A model generated the notes under the pieces. It searched no databases, was not told the DNA's origin, and saw nothing but the letters and a program-made list of their open reading frames with translations. Below, in pieces: positions 43,280 to 51,507 of a stretch of 64,000 nt of DNA. The translations under genes and the position numbers were made by a program. The stretch lies in NCBI GenBank assembly GCA_018660835.1, contig JABJJN010000021.1, forward strand, positions 1-64,000, written 5' to 3'. Position 1 is the first letter of the stretch; every line of letters starts with the position of its first letter. The stretch comes from Gemmatimonadota bacterium (GTDB lineage: Bacteria > Latescibacterota > UBA2968 > UBA8231).

Positions 43280-45151
43280 ATGCCCAAAGCGAAGCAAACG
43301 CTGAAACCTGTCTACGATCGAGTGCCGCATGTGGAGTTCGATCTTCAGGGGCCGGTCGCCGACTATCTTTCCGCTGTGACACAGCAGTGGCTGCTTCCTG
43401 CTCCTGAGGCAAACCCGGCGATGCTGGACATCTTCCGAGACCGCGACAGACTGCCGCGTCGAGACAAGGTCGCCTGGGCGGGAGAGTTTGCCGGCAAGTA
43501 TGTCACCTGCTGCGTGCAGATCCTGCGGCTCACGGCAGATGATTCTCTGCGCCAGCGTACTGCGAGCTTCGTGTCAGAGCTGGTGACCTTGCAGGACGAC
43601 GATGGCTATCTGGGGCCATGGGAGCGTGACAATCGTCTTACCGGGCGCGGCCGCAACGTGCGCGGCAAACCAGGAGGCACCTGGGACGCCTGGGGCCACT
43701 ATCACATCATGCTGGGACTGCTGCTGTGGCATGAGGACAGTGGTGACAAGGCGGCCCTTCGATGCGCCCGCAAGATCGGCGATCTGTTGTGCTCGAAGTT
43801 TCTCGGCCAAAAGCGCCGTGGCAAGCGTCTTGTTGATACCGGTTCGACGGAGATGAATCTGGCCCCCATCCACTCGCTGTGTCTGCTCTATCGAGAGACG
43901 GGAAAAACGGCGTATCTCGAGTTGGCTCGGCAGATTCAGGATGAGTTTGCCGCATGTGCCCCTGACGGTGCGCCTCTCGCCGGAGACTATCTACAGGGAG
44001 GGCTGAAGGGCGTGCCCTTCTTCGAGGGCCCCAAGCCGCGATGGGAGAGTCTGCATCCAATCCAGGGGATGCTTGAGCTGCATTGGCTCGACGGAGACAC
44101 GGCGGGTCGCAAGGCCTTCGAACATCTGTGGTGGAGTATTGTCGAGACCGATCGCCACAACAATGGTGGCTTCACCTCGGCGGAGAAGGCACAGGGGAAT
44201 CCCTATCATCAGGGCGCCATTGAGACCTGCTGCACCATCGCCTGGGCTGCCATGTCAATTGATATGCTGCGTCTGACGGGGTCTTCTCTGGTGGCGGATG
44301 AACTCGAACTGTCGACAGTGAACTCCGGCATCGGCCTGCATTCTGCCTCGGGTCGCTGGGTGACGTACAACACGCCTATGGATGGTGTGCGCAAGGCGAG
44401 TGCGCACGACATCGTCTTTCAGTCGCGTGAAGGAGGCCCCGAACTCAATTGCTGCAGCGTGAATGGACCACGGATTTTGGGTATGCTGTCAGATTGGGGT
44501 CTCATGCAGGAGGAAGGCGGTCTGGTTCTCAATTGGTATGGGCCGGGGACGATGAAGACACAGGTCGACGGTACGTCCGTCGCGCTCGTGCAGGAGACGG
44601 CCTACCCTGCCGAGGGGACCGTGAGACTCCGAGTGCAACCCGAGAGAGTCTGCGAGTTTTCCCTCGCCCTGCGGATTCCCTATTGGTCCGAGCGCACACG
44701 AGTGTTTGTGAATGGCAACAAGATTGGCGGTGTCGATGCCGGCTCCTATCTGACCCTGCAAAGACGCTGGCGCAAGGGCGACATCGTCGAGATTCGTTTC
44801 GATATGCGTCCGCACTGGTGGGTCGGCGAACAGGAGAGCAAGGGGCTGGTCAGCCTGTATCGCGGGCCCGTGCTGTTGACCTACGATCGCCGCTACAACG
44901 ACATGGACCCAGAGGATGTGCCTGCTCTGGATGCGACCGATCTGCGATTGCGCTCGGCCAAGCAGGAGCGTTTCGGTGCTCCCGCTATGGTCATGCTGAC
45001 AGCGCAAGGCACCGATGGTCGCAAGGTGCGTCTGTGTGATTTTGCCAGCGCGGGAGAAGGCGGTTCACCCTATCGAACCTGGCTGACTGTGCGCAAGGCG
45101 GGGAGGGCACGAGCTTTCCGTCGTGACAATCCGCTGCGATCGCATCGTTAG
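43280..45151 (+). CDS. GH127-family beta-L-arabinofuranosidase-like protein (DUF1680)
   Basis: A 623-residue glycoside hydrolase of family GH127/DUF1680. The zinc-thiolate active site is visible: E315 and C317 in AIETCCTIAW, and the C391-C392 pair in ELNCCSVNGPR. These match the Glu/Cys cluster described for the bifidobacterial HypBA1 enzyme. The C-terminal part is a beta-sandwich. No signal peptide is seen, so substrates are probably imported oligosaccharides with terminal beta-L-arabinofuranose. First gene of a four-gene operon with sugar-acid enzymes. Confidence 0.92.
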   Translation: MPKAKQTLKPVYDRVPHVEFDLQGPVADYLSAVTQQWLLPAPEANPAMLDIFRDRDRLPRRDKVAWAGEFAGKYVTCCVQILRLTADDSLRQRTASFVSELVTLQDDDGYLGPWERDNRLTGRGRNVRGKPGGTWDAWGHYHIMLGLLLWHEDSGDKAALRCARKIGDLLCSKFLGQKRRGKRLVDTGSTEMNLAPIHSLCLLYRETGKTAYLELARQIQDEFAACAPDGAPLAGDYLQGGLKGVPFFEGPKPRWESLHPIQGMLELHWLDGDTAGRKAFEHLWWSIVETDRHNNGGFTSAEKAQGNPYHQGAIETCCTIAWAAMSIDMLRLTGSSLVADELELSTVNSGIGLHSASGRWVTYNTPMDGVRKASAHDIVFQSREGGPELNCCSVNGPRILGMLSDWGLMQEEGGLVLNWYGPGTMKTQVDGTSVALVQETAYPAEGTVRLRVQPERVCEFSLALRIPYWSERTRVFVNGNKIGGVDAGSYLTLQRRWRKGDIVEIRFDMRPHWWVGEQESKGLVSLYRGPVLLTYDRRYNDMDPEDVPALDATDLRLRSAKQERFGAPAMVMLTAQGTDGRKVRLCDFASAGEGGSPYRTWLTVRKAGRARAFRRDNPLRSHR

Positions 45152-45200
45152 CAGAGCGCAACACAACACAAATCAAAGACACCAAAGGGAAGACAAGAGA

Positions 45201-46202
45201 TTGGCAAAGTTCCGCAACTATCCGCCGGAGCATGGACTTCGAGTGCCGGCGGCGTATCTGGAAAAGATCGTCAATGACATGCTGTTGTCCGTCGAGATGG
45301 ACGAGGAATCGGCAGAGCTGATCGCCGGATTGCTCGTCGCCAACGATGCACGCAGTGTCTACAGCCATGGCACCAAGAAACTCACCGAATACCTGGGCCA
45401 GATTCGCGCGGGGGTGGTGAATCCCCGCCCGCAGGTTCAGATCGAGCGAGACCACGGGGCCGCTGCAGTGATTGACGGCGACGGTGGCCTGGGCCACGTC
45501 GCGTGTTTCCGCGGCATGACGATGGCTATCGCAAAAGCAAAAGAATTCGGCGTCGGATCGGTGACCACGTACAACCACTATCACTTCGGCTCGGCCGGTA
45601 AGTGGTCACGTATGGCGTTGGAGCATGATTGTATTGGTATGGCCACCTCGTCACATCGATTTCACCCTAACCCGGAGGGAATGGTGACGAGCGCTGCTGG
45701 TAGTTCGCCGATCAGCTATGCCATTCCTGCAGACAAGCAGCCACCTCTGGTACTGGACATGGGTGGCAACATGGTGTCTGCATCCGATCACAACATGGAA
45801 CACACACCGGGTGCCGTGTTCAAAGGGTTGGGTATTGGCACGGTGATTGTGAGCCTTGGCGGCATCCTCGCCGGGATCTACCGACCCGAAGTGCAGCACC
45901 CTGTCAGTCGTTGGGAGTCCAATCAGGGGTCGCATTTAACAGCATGGGATGTGGCACACTTCGCTGATGTGGACTACTTCAAGGCGGAGATGGATCGTTA
46001 CATCGGTGAAGCACGGGCGACGAAACCGTTGCCAGGCATGGAACGGGCAGAATTGGCGGGTGGGATGGAATGGGCGTGGGAGAAAGATTCGAAGGAACTG
46101 GGCATCATCGTCAGTGACGAGCATCGCGAGTATCTCGAAGAACACGCAAATGAATGTGGGGTGTCGACGTCGTTTATCGACTTCGAGGACACCCGATTCT
46201 GA
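45201..46202 (+). CDS. LDH2/malate-L-lactate dehydrogenase family oxidoreductase
   Basis: A 333-residue NAD(P)-dependent enzyme of the LDH2 family. The active-site strand NHYHFGSAGKWSRMAL (the family's N..H.G.AG) and the YAIPADKQPPLVLDM segment are clear. Members reduce 2-keto acids or ureidoglycolate, and several act in uronate or ketogulonate pathways. There is no ATG near the domain start. I chose TTG at 45201, 49 bp after the GH127 stop, after an AAAGGGA site. A GTG at 45123 would overlap the previous gene. Confidence 0.8.
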   Translation: MAKFRNYPPEHGLRVPAAYLEKIVNDMLLSVEMDEESAELIAGLLVANDARSVYSHGTKKLTEYLGQIRAGVVNPRPQVQIERDHGAAAVIDGDGGLGHVACFRGMTMAIAKAKEFGVGSVTTYNHYHFGSAGKWSRMALEHDCIGMATSSHRFHPNPEGMVTSAAGSSPISYAIPADKQPPLVLDMGGNMVSASDHNMEHTPGAVFKGLGIGTVIVSLGGILAGIYRPEVQHPVSRWESNQGSHLTAWDVAHFADVDYFKAEMDRYIGEARATKPLPGMERAELAGGMEWAWEKDSKELGIIVSDEHREYLEEHANECGVSTSFIDFEDTRF

Positions 46203-46250
46203 TCAGATGCACGTGACTGAAATGTTAATCAATCGGGAAGGGGATTTTTG

Positions 46251-47357
46251 ATGGCTGCAAAATATCGTGTGGGAGTGATCGCCTCAGGGCGCATTGCGCG
46301 GGAGCACGGTCGCGGTTGGGCCGAATGTGAGCACACAGAGATTGTCGCATGTGCTGACTCCCATCCGGAAGCATTGGCCTCATATGCGGCTGACTTCGAC
46401 GTGAAGGCGACCTATCTCGACTATCGGGAGATGATGGAGAAGGAGAATCTCGACATCGTCAGTATCTGCTCCTGGGATCCGCAACACGCGGAGATGACCG
46501 TCGCTGCCGCCGCGTATCGTCCGAAGGTGATCCTGACGGAAAAGCCCATGGCGATCTCCCTCGGTGAAGGGGACGCGATGATCGTTGCCTGTAAGCGCAA
46601 TGAAGTGAAGCTGGCGATCGGTCATCAGCGCCGCTTCTTCTCATCCTGGACCGAAGCTCGGCGATTGATCGCAGATGGAGCGATCGGTGAAGTGGAACGT
46701 CTGTGGACAGGTGTCAGGGCCGGCATGATGAATACGGGAACTCATGGGATCGATTTTCAGGCATATGCAATGAGTGACTGTCCTGCCGAGTGGGTGATGG
46801 GATCGGTCGAACGCAAGACGGACCATCACATTTTCGGCCATCGCGTCGAAGACAGATGCTGCGGACTCATCGGCTATGCCAATGGTGCGACGGGTGTCAT
46901 TGAGAATGAATTGTCGGGCAAATACATGGTGGGTGCCCTGCTGTATGGAACGAAGGGCATGATGGATGTGCAGGGGAACACGCTGAAATACATGAACGAG
47001 GACAAAGCGGGGTGGCAGGTATTTGATCCACCCGACAAGGACGACTCCGGCTATGGTAATGCCTTTGTGCATCAGGCCTATGGCATCTGTGAGTGGATCG
47101 AGGATAAGGTCGAGGACTATCGCGGCAGCGGCCAAAAAGGCAAGGCAGCTCTAGAGATCATGATGGCTGTGTACGAATCGGCCAGAGTACATGAGCGCGT
47201 ACAGCTGCCACTGCAGACCAGAGCAAACCCGCTGGATGTCGCCGTGGAAGAGGGACGTATTCCCGTCGAACGTCCAGGGTGGTGGGATGAACGATCATTC
47301 CTCGTGCGTGGCGAAGGCATGAGTTGGATGAAGGGTGACAAAGAGCGAAGCCAATGA
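46251..47357 (+). CDS. Gfo/Idh/MocA-family dehydrogenase
   Basis: A 368-residue NAD(P)-dependent sugar oxidoreductase. A Rossmann start (YRVGVIASGRIAREHGRG), the EKPMAISL loop (~98) and the C-terminal alpha/beta domain are typical. Start at ATG 46251 with AAGGGG ahead; the TTG just before it is not needed. Its stop overlaps the mannonate-dehydratase-like gene by 4 bp. It probably oxidises a sugar or inositol released in the same pathway. Confidence 0.9.
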   Translation: MAAKYRVGVIASGRIAREHGRGWAECEHTEIVACADSHPEALASYAADFDVKATYLDYREMMEKENLDIVSICSWDPQHAEMTVAAAAYRPKVILTEKPMAISLGEGDAMIVACKRNEVKLAIGHQRRFFSSWTEARRLIADGAIGEVERLWTGVRAGMMNTGTHGIDFQAYAMSDCPAEWVMGSVERKTDHHIFGHRVEDRCCGLIGYANGATGVIENELSGKYMVGALLYGTKGMMDVQGNTLKYMNEDKAGWQVFDPPDKDDSGYGNAFVHQAYGICEWIEDKVEDYRGSGQKGKAALEIMMAVYESARVHERVQLPLQTRANPLDVAVEEGRIPVERPGWWDERSFLVRGEGMSWMKGDKERSQ

Positions 47358-48322
47358 GAATTCAGGATCAACTGAACCACGCGCACCTCAATGACGAAAA
47401 CCTGGCGTTCTATCGCGCCATTGGTGTCGATGATCTGACAATCTATCCGCCACCCTTCGGCCACCAAGGGGATCTGACGACACGTGCCGAGATGGCAGAC
47501 TATCTCAAGCAGACGCGTAAGCAAGCAGAGAATCACGGTCTGCGCTTCACGAATATTGCCACATCGGGTCCTGATGAGATCACCCTGGCTCTACCTGAGC
47601 GCGATGCAAGGATTGAACAGTGGTGCGATATGTTGCGTGCCATGGGCGATGCAGGTGTGCCTACTCTCGGCTATAACTTCAAACCGATCGGCAACTTTCG
47701 GACGACGTCAGCCACGGGTCGCGGTGGCGCGAAATACTCCACCTTCGACTATGAGGAATGGCAGCGCGAGCCGAAGCAGTATCCGGGCAAGCAGATCGAT
47801 GAAGCGAGCATGTGGGCGAATATCGAATACTTCCTGACGCGGGTGATTCCCGTGGCCGAGGAATGCGGTGTCCGCATGGCCCTGCATCCAGATGATCCGC
47901 CGATTCCAGAGGCGATGGGTGGTGCAGCGCGCATCGTGTCTACCCTGGATCAATACGAGCGCATCTTTGCCCTCGCTCCGAGTCAGTCCAATGCCATGTT
48001 GTTCTGTCAGGGGTGCGTTACCGAGATGGAACATGACGATGTGTATGAAGGGATTCGACGCATCGGCTCGCAGGGCCGAATCGTCTACGTCCACTTTCGT
48101 AATGTGAAAGGGACCGGCAAGTATTTTGAAGAGGTCTTCTGCGACGAAGGGGATGTGGACATGCTCAAGGCGATGCAGATCTACAAGGATGTCGGATTCG
48201 AGGGCCCCTTCATGATGGACCACACGCCGCAGATTCCGGGAGATGATGCGCTGTCGAGGGCCGGACACGCGTTGGCGACGGGGTATATCAGGGCTTGTAT
48301 TCAGGCTGTTTACGGACGGTAG
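47354..48322 (+). CDS. Mannonate dehydratase-like protein (UxuA family)
   Basis: A 322-residue TIM-barrel protein of the UxuA family (PF03786-type). Signature segments are ALHPDDPPIPEAMGGAARI, FCQGCVTEM, VHFRNVKGTG and EVFCDEGDVDML. UxuA converts D-mannonate to 2-keto-3-deoxygluconate. The protein is shorter than classical UxuA (~390), so it may act on a related aldonate. It overlaps the Gfo/Idh/MocA gene (ATGA) and ends the operon, giving a plausible order: arabinoside release, oxidation, dehydration. Confidence 0.85.
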   Translation: MRIQDQLNHAHLNDENLAFYRAIGVDDLTIYPPPFGHQGDLTTRAEMADYLKQTRKQAENHGLRFTNIATSGPDEITLALPERDARIEQWCDMLRAMGDAGVPTLGYNFKPIGNFRTTSATGRGGAKYSTFDYEEWQREPKQYPGKQIDEASMWANIEYFLTRVIPVAEECGVRMALHPDDPPIPEAMGGAARIVSTLDQYERIFALAPSQSNAMLFCQGCVTEMEHDDVYEGIRRIGSQGRIVYVHFRNVKGTGKYFEEVFCDEGDVDMLKAMQIYKDVGFEGPFMMDHTPQIPGDDALSRAGHALATGYIRACIQAVYGR

Positions 48323-48706
48323 GGCGGAGGACTACCCCAGTCGCTCCGCGACGTCGATGAGAGGGCTCGGGGCTTACGTCTCTTTGTTCCTGCTGGTCTT
48401 TGTTTGTTTGGTGAATCGTATAGCTGGCGTGCCTCGACTGAACTGCGTCGAGTCACTGGGTCCTCTTGTGGTGTTCGCGTGATAGAGGAGACGTCATGCC
48501 CGCTCGCTCCTCTCACCGACGGCGCGGAGCGACAAATGTCACGGTGGGCTCTAAGACCGTGCGAGTAGCCATGCCGATCTCGTTGAAAGCCTGCGAAGTG
48601 AGTTAGTTGAGCACGTCAACGGCACTGACCCTACTTGTCATGCTGGCCCTGTACTGTTGGTTTGTCGATCCATGAGATCAGTCTCTTGTTCAGGAAGGGC
48701 AGGCCA
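48323..48706. other. Intergenic stretch without recognisable gene
   Basis: A 384-bp space between the UxuA-like stop and the HspQ-domain gene. Short inverted repeats occur (for example CTCGAC ... GTCGAG at ~48435-48455, and CGCTC ... GAGCG at ~48503-48530), but no T-run follows. I see no convincing gene. It must hold a promoter for 48707. Confidence 0.45.
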
Positions 48707-49279
48707 GTGTCTGACGTTGAGCAACTTCCCCATCTATTGCGCTTGATCGACGATGACTCAGAACGGGTGCAACGCGCCGTCGCAAAGGCTCTCGTCGCCT
48801 TCGGTTCGTCTCTCGAGGACCGACTGCTAGAACTTTCTGAACCACCTGACGAAGAGCAGTTGCAGCAAGTCAGGGAACTCGTTCACCGCTATCATGGCGA
48901 CGAAGTTCAAGGCGATGAAGTTCAAGGGCACGAAGATCACGCTGACGAAAAGCCGTCAGCGGATACAGCAGCGCCCCTGTTCGTGCCGGGCCAACTCGTC
49001 GAACACCGGAAATACGGCTACCGTGGCGTCGTCGTCGCCTTCGATCGGACCTGTCAGGCCGACGACGATTGGTATTTCTCCAATCGCAGTCAGCCCAATC
49101 GCTACCAGGCGTGGTACCACGTGCTGGTTCACGGCAGCGAGCAGATGACGTACGCGGCGCAGACCAGTCTGCAGAGCGACGAGTCAGCGGAGCAGGTTGT
49201 CCATCCGTTTGTTCCGCACTTCTTCTCGGCTTTCTCCGACGGCCGGTATGTCAGAAACGACACGCCCTGGCCTGGATAG
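48707..49279 (+). CDS. HEAT-like N-terminus fused to HspQ/YccV (hemimethylated-DNA-binding-type) domain
   Basis: A 190-residue protein. Residues ~1-50 have one helical-repeat unit (HLLRLIDDDSERVQRAVAKAL), followed by an acidic linker with a small GDEVQ duplication. Residues ~90-190 are an HspQ/YccV domain (PGQLVEHRKYGYRGVVVAFD, WYHVLVHG, HPFVPHFFSAFSDGRYV). E. coli HspQ regulates proteolysis of a replication or stress protein, but the function of this fusion is unknown. GTG start at 48707 with AGGAAGG upstream. Stands alone. Confidence 0.83.
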   Translation: MSDVEQLPHLLRLIDDDSERVQRAVAKALVAFGSSLEDRLLELSEPPDEEQLQQVRELVHRYHGDEVQGDEVQGHEDHADEKPSADTAAPLFVPGQLVEHRKYGYRGVVVAFDRTCQADDDWYFSNRSQPNRYQAWYHVLVHGSEQMTYAAQTSLQSDESAEQVVHPFVPHFFSAFSDGRYVRNDTPWPG

Positions 49280-49579
49280 GGCCTGACTACGACGGGATCG
49301 AGTCATCTGTCCGCTAGGGCAGCCGGGAGCGCTGTACCGGGCCACAGTATTCGGAGGTTGGACGAAAAGATGCGACCGAGCAGTACGGCGAGCCACTGAT
49401 CCGTCCACGCGCAACCTATACAGGTCGCGTTCCCGATGATGCCAATGGCTGACACACGACAGATATGGCGCTCGAAAATCTTTGCCAGACTGGACTGATT
49501 CCCCTCTCTGGCTGATGTTTCAAATCGACGAGAAACAGCTGCACGTTGACCTTCCTGTCCCACGAGAGGACCAACAGAC
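49280..49579. other. Intergenic stretch without recognisable gene
   Basis: A 300-bp space between the HspQ-domain gene and the deacetylase gene. No domain-bearing ORF, clear terminator or repeat was noticed. The deacetylase promoter should lie here. Confidence 0.4.
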
Positions 49580-50488
49580 ATGTCGACGATTTCAGAATCG
49601 GTGACTTTCAGCGTTCGCCCAACTCAGCAACTAACAACCCTCATCCTGACCTTGGTCTTCCTGGCCCTCGCCGCGCCGACCTTCGCACAAAAGCCGGAAG
49701 ACCGGCCCGTGAGTCGGCACAGGGATCCTTCAGGATTCCCATGGCCTAATGGCGCCAAAGTAGCCGTCAGCCTGACCTTCGATGATGGCCGCCGAAGTCA
49801 GATGAGTCTCGCTGTCCCTTTGCTTGATTCTTTCAATGTGAAAGCAACGTTCTACGTGCAGCCCGACAGTCTGCCCGCCATCCTGGATCAGTGGAAGGCA
49901 GCCATCGCCTCCGGTCACGAAATTGGCAATCACTCGATGGGTCATCCATGCACGGGAAACTTCGTCTGGACACGCTACGAGGGCGTCGCTCTAGAGCACT
50001 ACGATCTGGATCGGATACGTAAAGAGATCGAACAGGCGAATGATGAAATCGAAGAATATGTCGGCGTTCGCCCTACGAGCTACGCCTATCCCTGTGGCCA
50101 GACCTTCGTCGGTCGCGGCACCGAGACGCGAAGCTACGTTCCGCTCGTTGCAGAGATCTTTCAGACAGGCAGGCGCTGGTTGGATGAGACCTCAAATGCG
50201 CCTGACCATTTCGACCCGGCACAGGTCATGTCCATGCGCATGGATGGCGAGGATTTCTCTCGGGTACGCCGGATGATCGAGGGGGCAAAGCGCAATGAGA
50301 ACTGGCTGGTCCTGGCTGGACACAGTGTTCGCGAGGAAGGACGCTGGGGAACTAGGTTGGGTATGCTGAGAGAGCTCCTCGCCTACGCGGCCGATCCGGC
50401 GAACGAGGTCTGGGTTGCCAATGTGTCAGAAGTGGCGGCCGTCATTGCCCAAGAGCAGGCGAGAGAGCAGACTTCGACAGTCGAGTAG
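49580..50488 (+). CDS. Secreted polysaccharide deacetylase (NodB/CE4-like)
   Basis: A 302-residue protein. An N-terminal signal (LTLVFLALAAPTFAQ, cleavage near residue 36) exports it. The NodB domain has motif 1 TFDDGR (catalytic Asp plus metal Asp) and motif 2 GHEIGNHSMGHP (HxxxH-type metal ligands, ~110-121). Family enzymes deacetylate chitin, peptidoglycan or xylan. Start at 49580, ten bases after an AGAGGA site. Convergent with the next PhyH gene, with a strong hairpin between them. Confidence 0.9.
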   Translation: MSTISESVTFSVRPTQQLTTLILTLVFLALAAPTFAQKPEDRPVSRHRDPSGFPWPNGAKVAVSLTFDDGRRSQMSLAVPLLDSFNVKATFYVQPDSLPAILDQWKAAIASGHEIGNHSMGHPCTGNFVWTRYEGVALEHYDLDRIRKEIEQANDEIEEYVGVRPTSYAYPCGQTFVGRGTETRSYVPLVAEIFQTGRRWLDETSNAPDHFDPAQVMSMRMDGEDFSRVRRMIEGAKRNENWLVLAGHSVREEGRWGTRLGMLRELLAYAADPANEVWVANVSEVAAVIAQEQAREQTSTVE

Positions 50489-50539
50489 CCGGCTCCCCGG
50501 CACGATCGGGTCTGGCACGATCAGGTACTCTACCACCTT

Positions 50540-50569
50540 GGGGCGGGTTGCAGGAATGCAGCCCGCCCT
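50540..50569. terminator. Bidirectional terminator hairpin with GGAA tetraloop
   Basis: A 13-bp stem (50540-50552 with 50557-50569, including two G-U pairs) closes on the GGAA loop at 50553-50556. It lies between the convergent deacetylase (ends 50488) and PhyH (ends 50569) genes. No long T-run follows on either strand, so termination efficiency is uncertain. Confidence 0.72.
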
Positions 50570-51456
50570 CAGCTTTGACGATCCACGACTGCGAGATCCC
50601 ACGCCTCCCAATAGGAGCGCAACGGATCGTCGGGGCGCCAGCCCGCGTAGACTTCATCCCACGTGAGCCAATTCATGTGGGGGGTGAGCGAATCGCTGCG
50701 TACTTCATGGCTGCGCGGCTGGTAGCGGAAGTCGCAGGAAAGACGCAGACGGTCCGTTTCATTGGGACGTCCCTGATGAATAGCGAGACTGTGTAGGAAC
50801 AGCACATCGCCACAGGCGAAATCGCCGCCAACCCACGTACTGTCTGCGTCAACATCTACCGCGCGACCCCCAGCGCCCTTCGCCTCATGCACATCGTGGA
50901 AGCCCGTCAAGTGCGAGCCCGGCACCATCGCCAGACTCCCCAATTCTATGCTGCAGTCGCCGAGTGGGAACCATCCGGTCCATGTGTCGCGACTGCCACC
51001 GATGTAGAAATGATCCTGATGCGGCGGCGTGGTGTACGTCGCCGAACGAGGAAAGATGACTCGCAGGATGTTGCGTGGGTGGGCGAGGACCGGTTCGCCG
51101 AAGAGGACGGCGAGCGTGTCGAGGATGGGCTGGCTCAGTGCCAGGGCGTGGAAGTCACGCAATCTCTGCGCGTCGTTGTAGAACGCCTGCCACCGCGGAT
51201 CACCTGTGGACTCGATGATGACATCGTCATCGACGGCGATCCCCGCGTCGATGTTCGTGTCCGGCTGAATCCAACCATGGTTCTGGCAGATCTCCAGGAT
51301 CTGTCGTCGCACGCTGAGAATCGGCTCCGTCGCCAACAGACCTGGGAAGAACAGATAGCCCAGTTCATTGGCGCGCGAGCGCAGGGCGGTGGGCTCTGTC
51401 AGCAGCGGGGTGGAATCCAGAAAGGACTCAATGGAGCCCATGGGCGACATGGCCAT
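50569..51456 (-). CDS. Phytanoyl-CoA dioxygenase (PhyH) family protein
   Basis: A 295-residue Fe(II)/2-oxoglutarate oxygenase with the HxD in PPHQDHFYIG, a MVPGSHLTGF turn, distal His in LAIHQGRPN and Arg in LRLSCDFRY. Start at ATG 51456, with GGGAG six bases upstream. Same strand as the PhyH-HEAT gene, 51 bp downstream of it, so possibly co-transcribed. Substrate unknown. Confidence 0.88.
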   Translation of the reverse strand: MAMSPMGSIESFLDSTPLLTEPTALRSRANELGYLFFPGLLATEPILSVRRQILEICQNHGWIQPDTNIDAGIAVDDDVIIESTGDPRWQAFYNDAQRLRDFHALALSQPILDTLAVLFGEPVLAHPRNILRVIFPRSATYTTPPHQDHFYIGGSRDTWTGWFPLGDCSIELGSLAMVPGSHLTGFHDVHEAKGAGGRAVDVDADSTWVGGDFACGDVLFLHSLAIHQGRPNETDRLRLSCDFRYQPRSHEVRSDSLTPHMNWLTWDEVYAGWRPDDPLRSYWEAWDLAVVDRQS

Positions 51457-51507
51457 CAAATGCTCCCGTTGTGAAAAGGTGTCATTGGAGAAAGTCTGGC
51501 TGGACAG

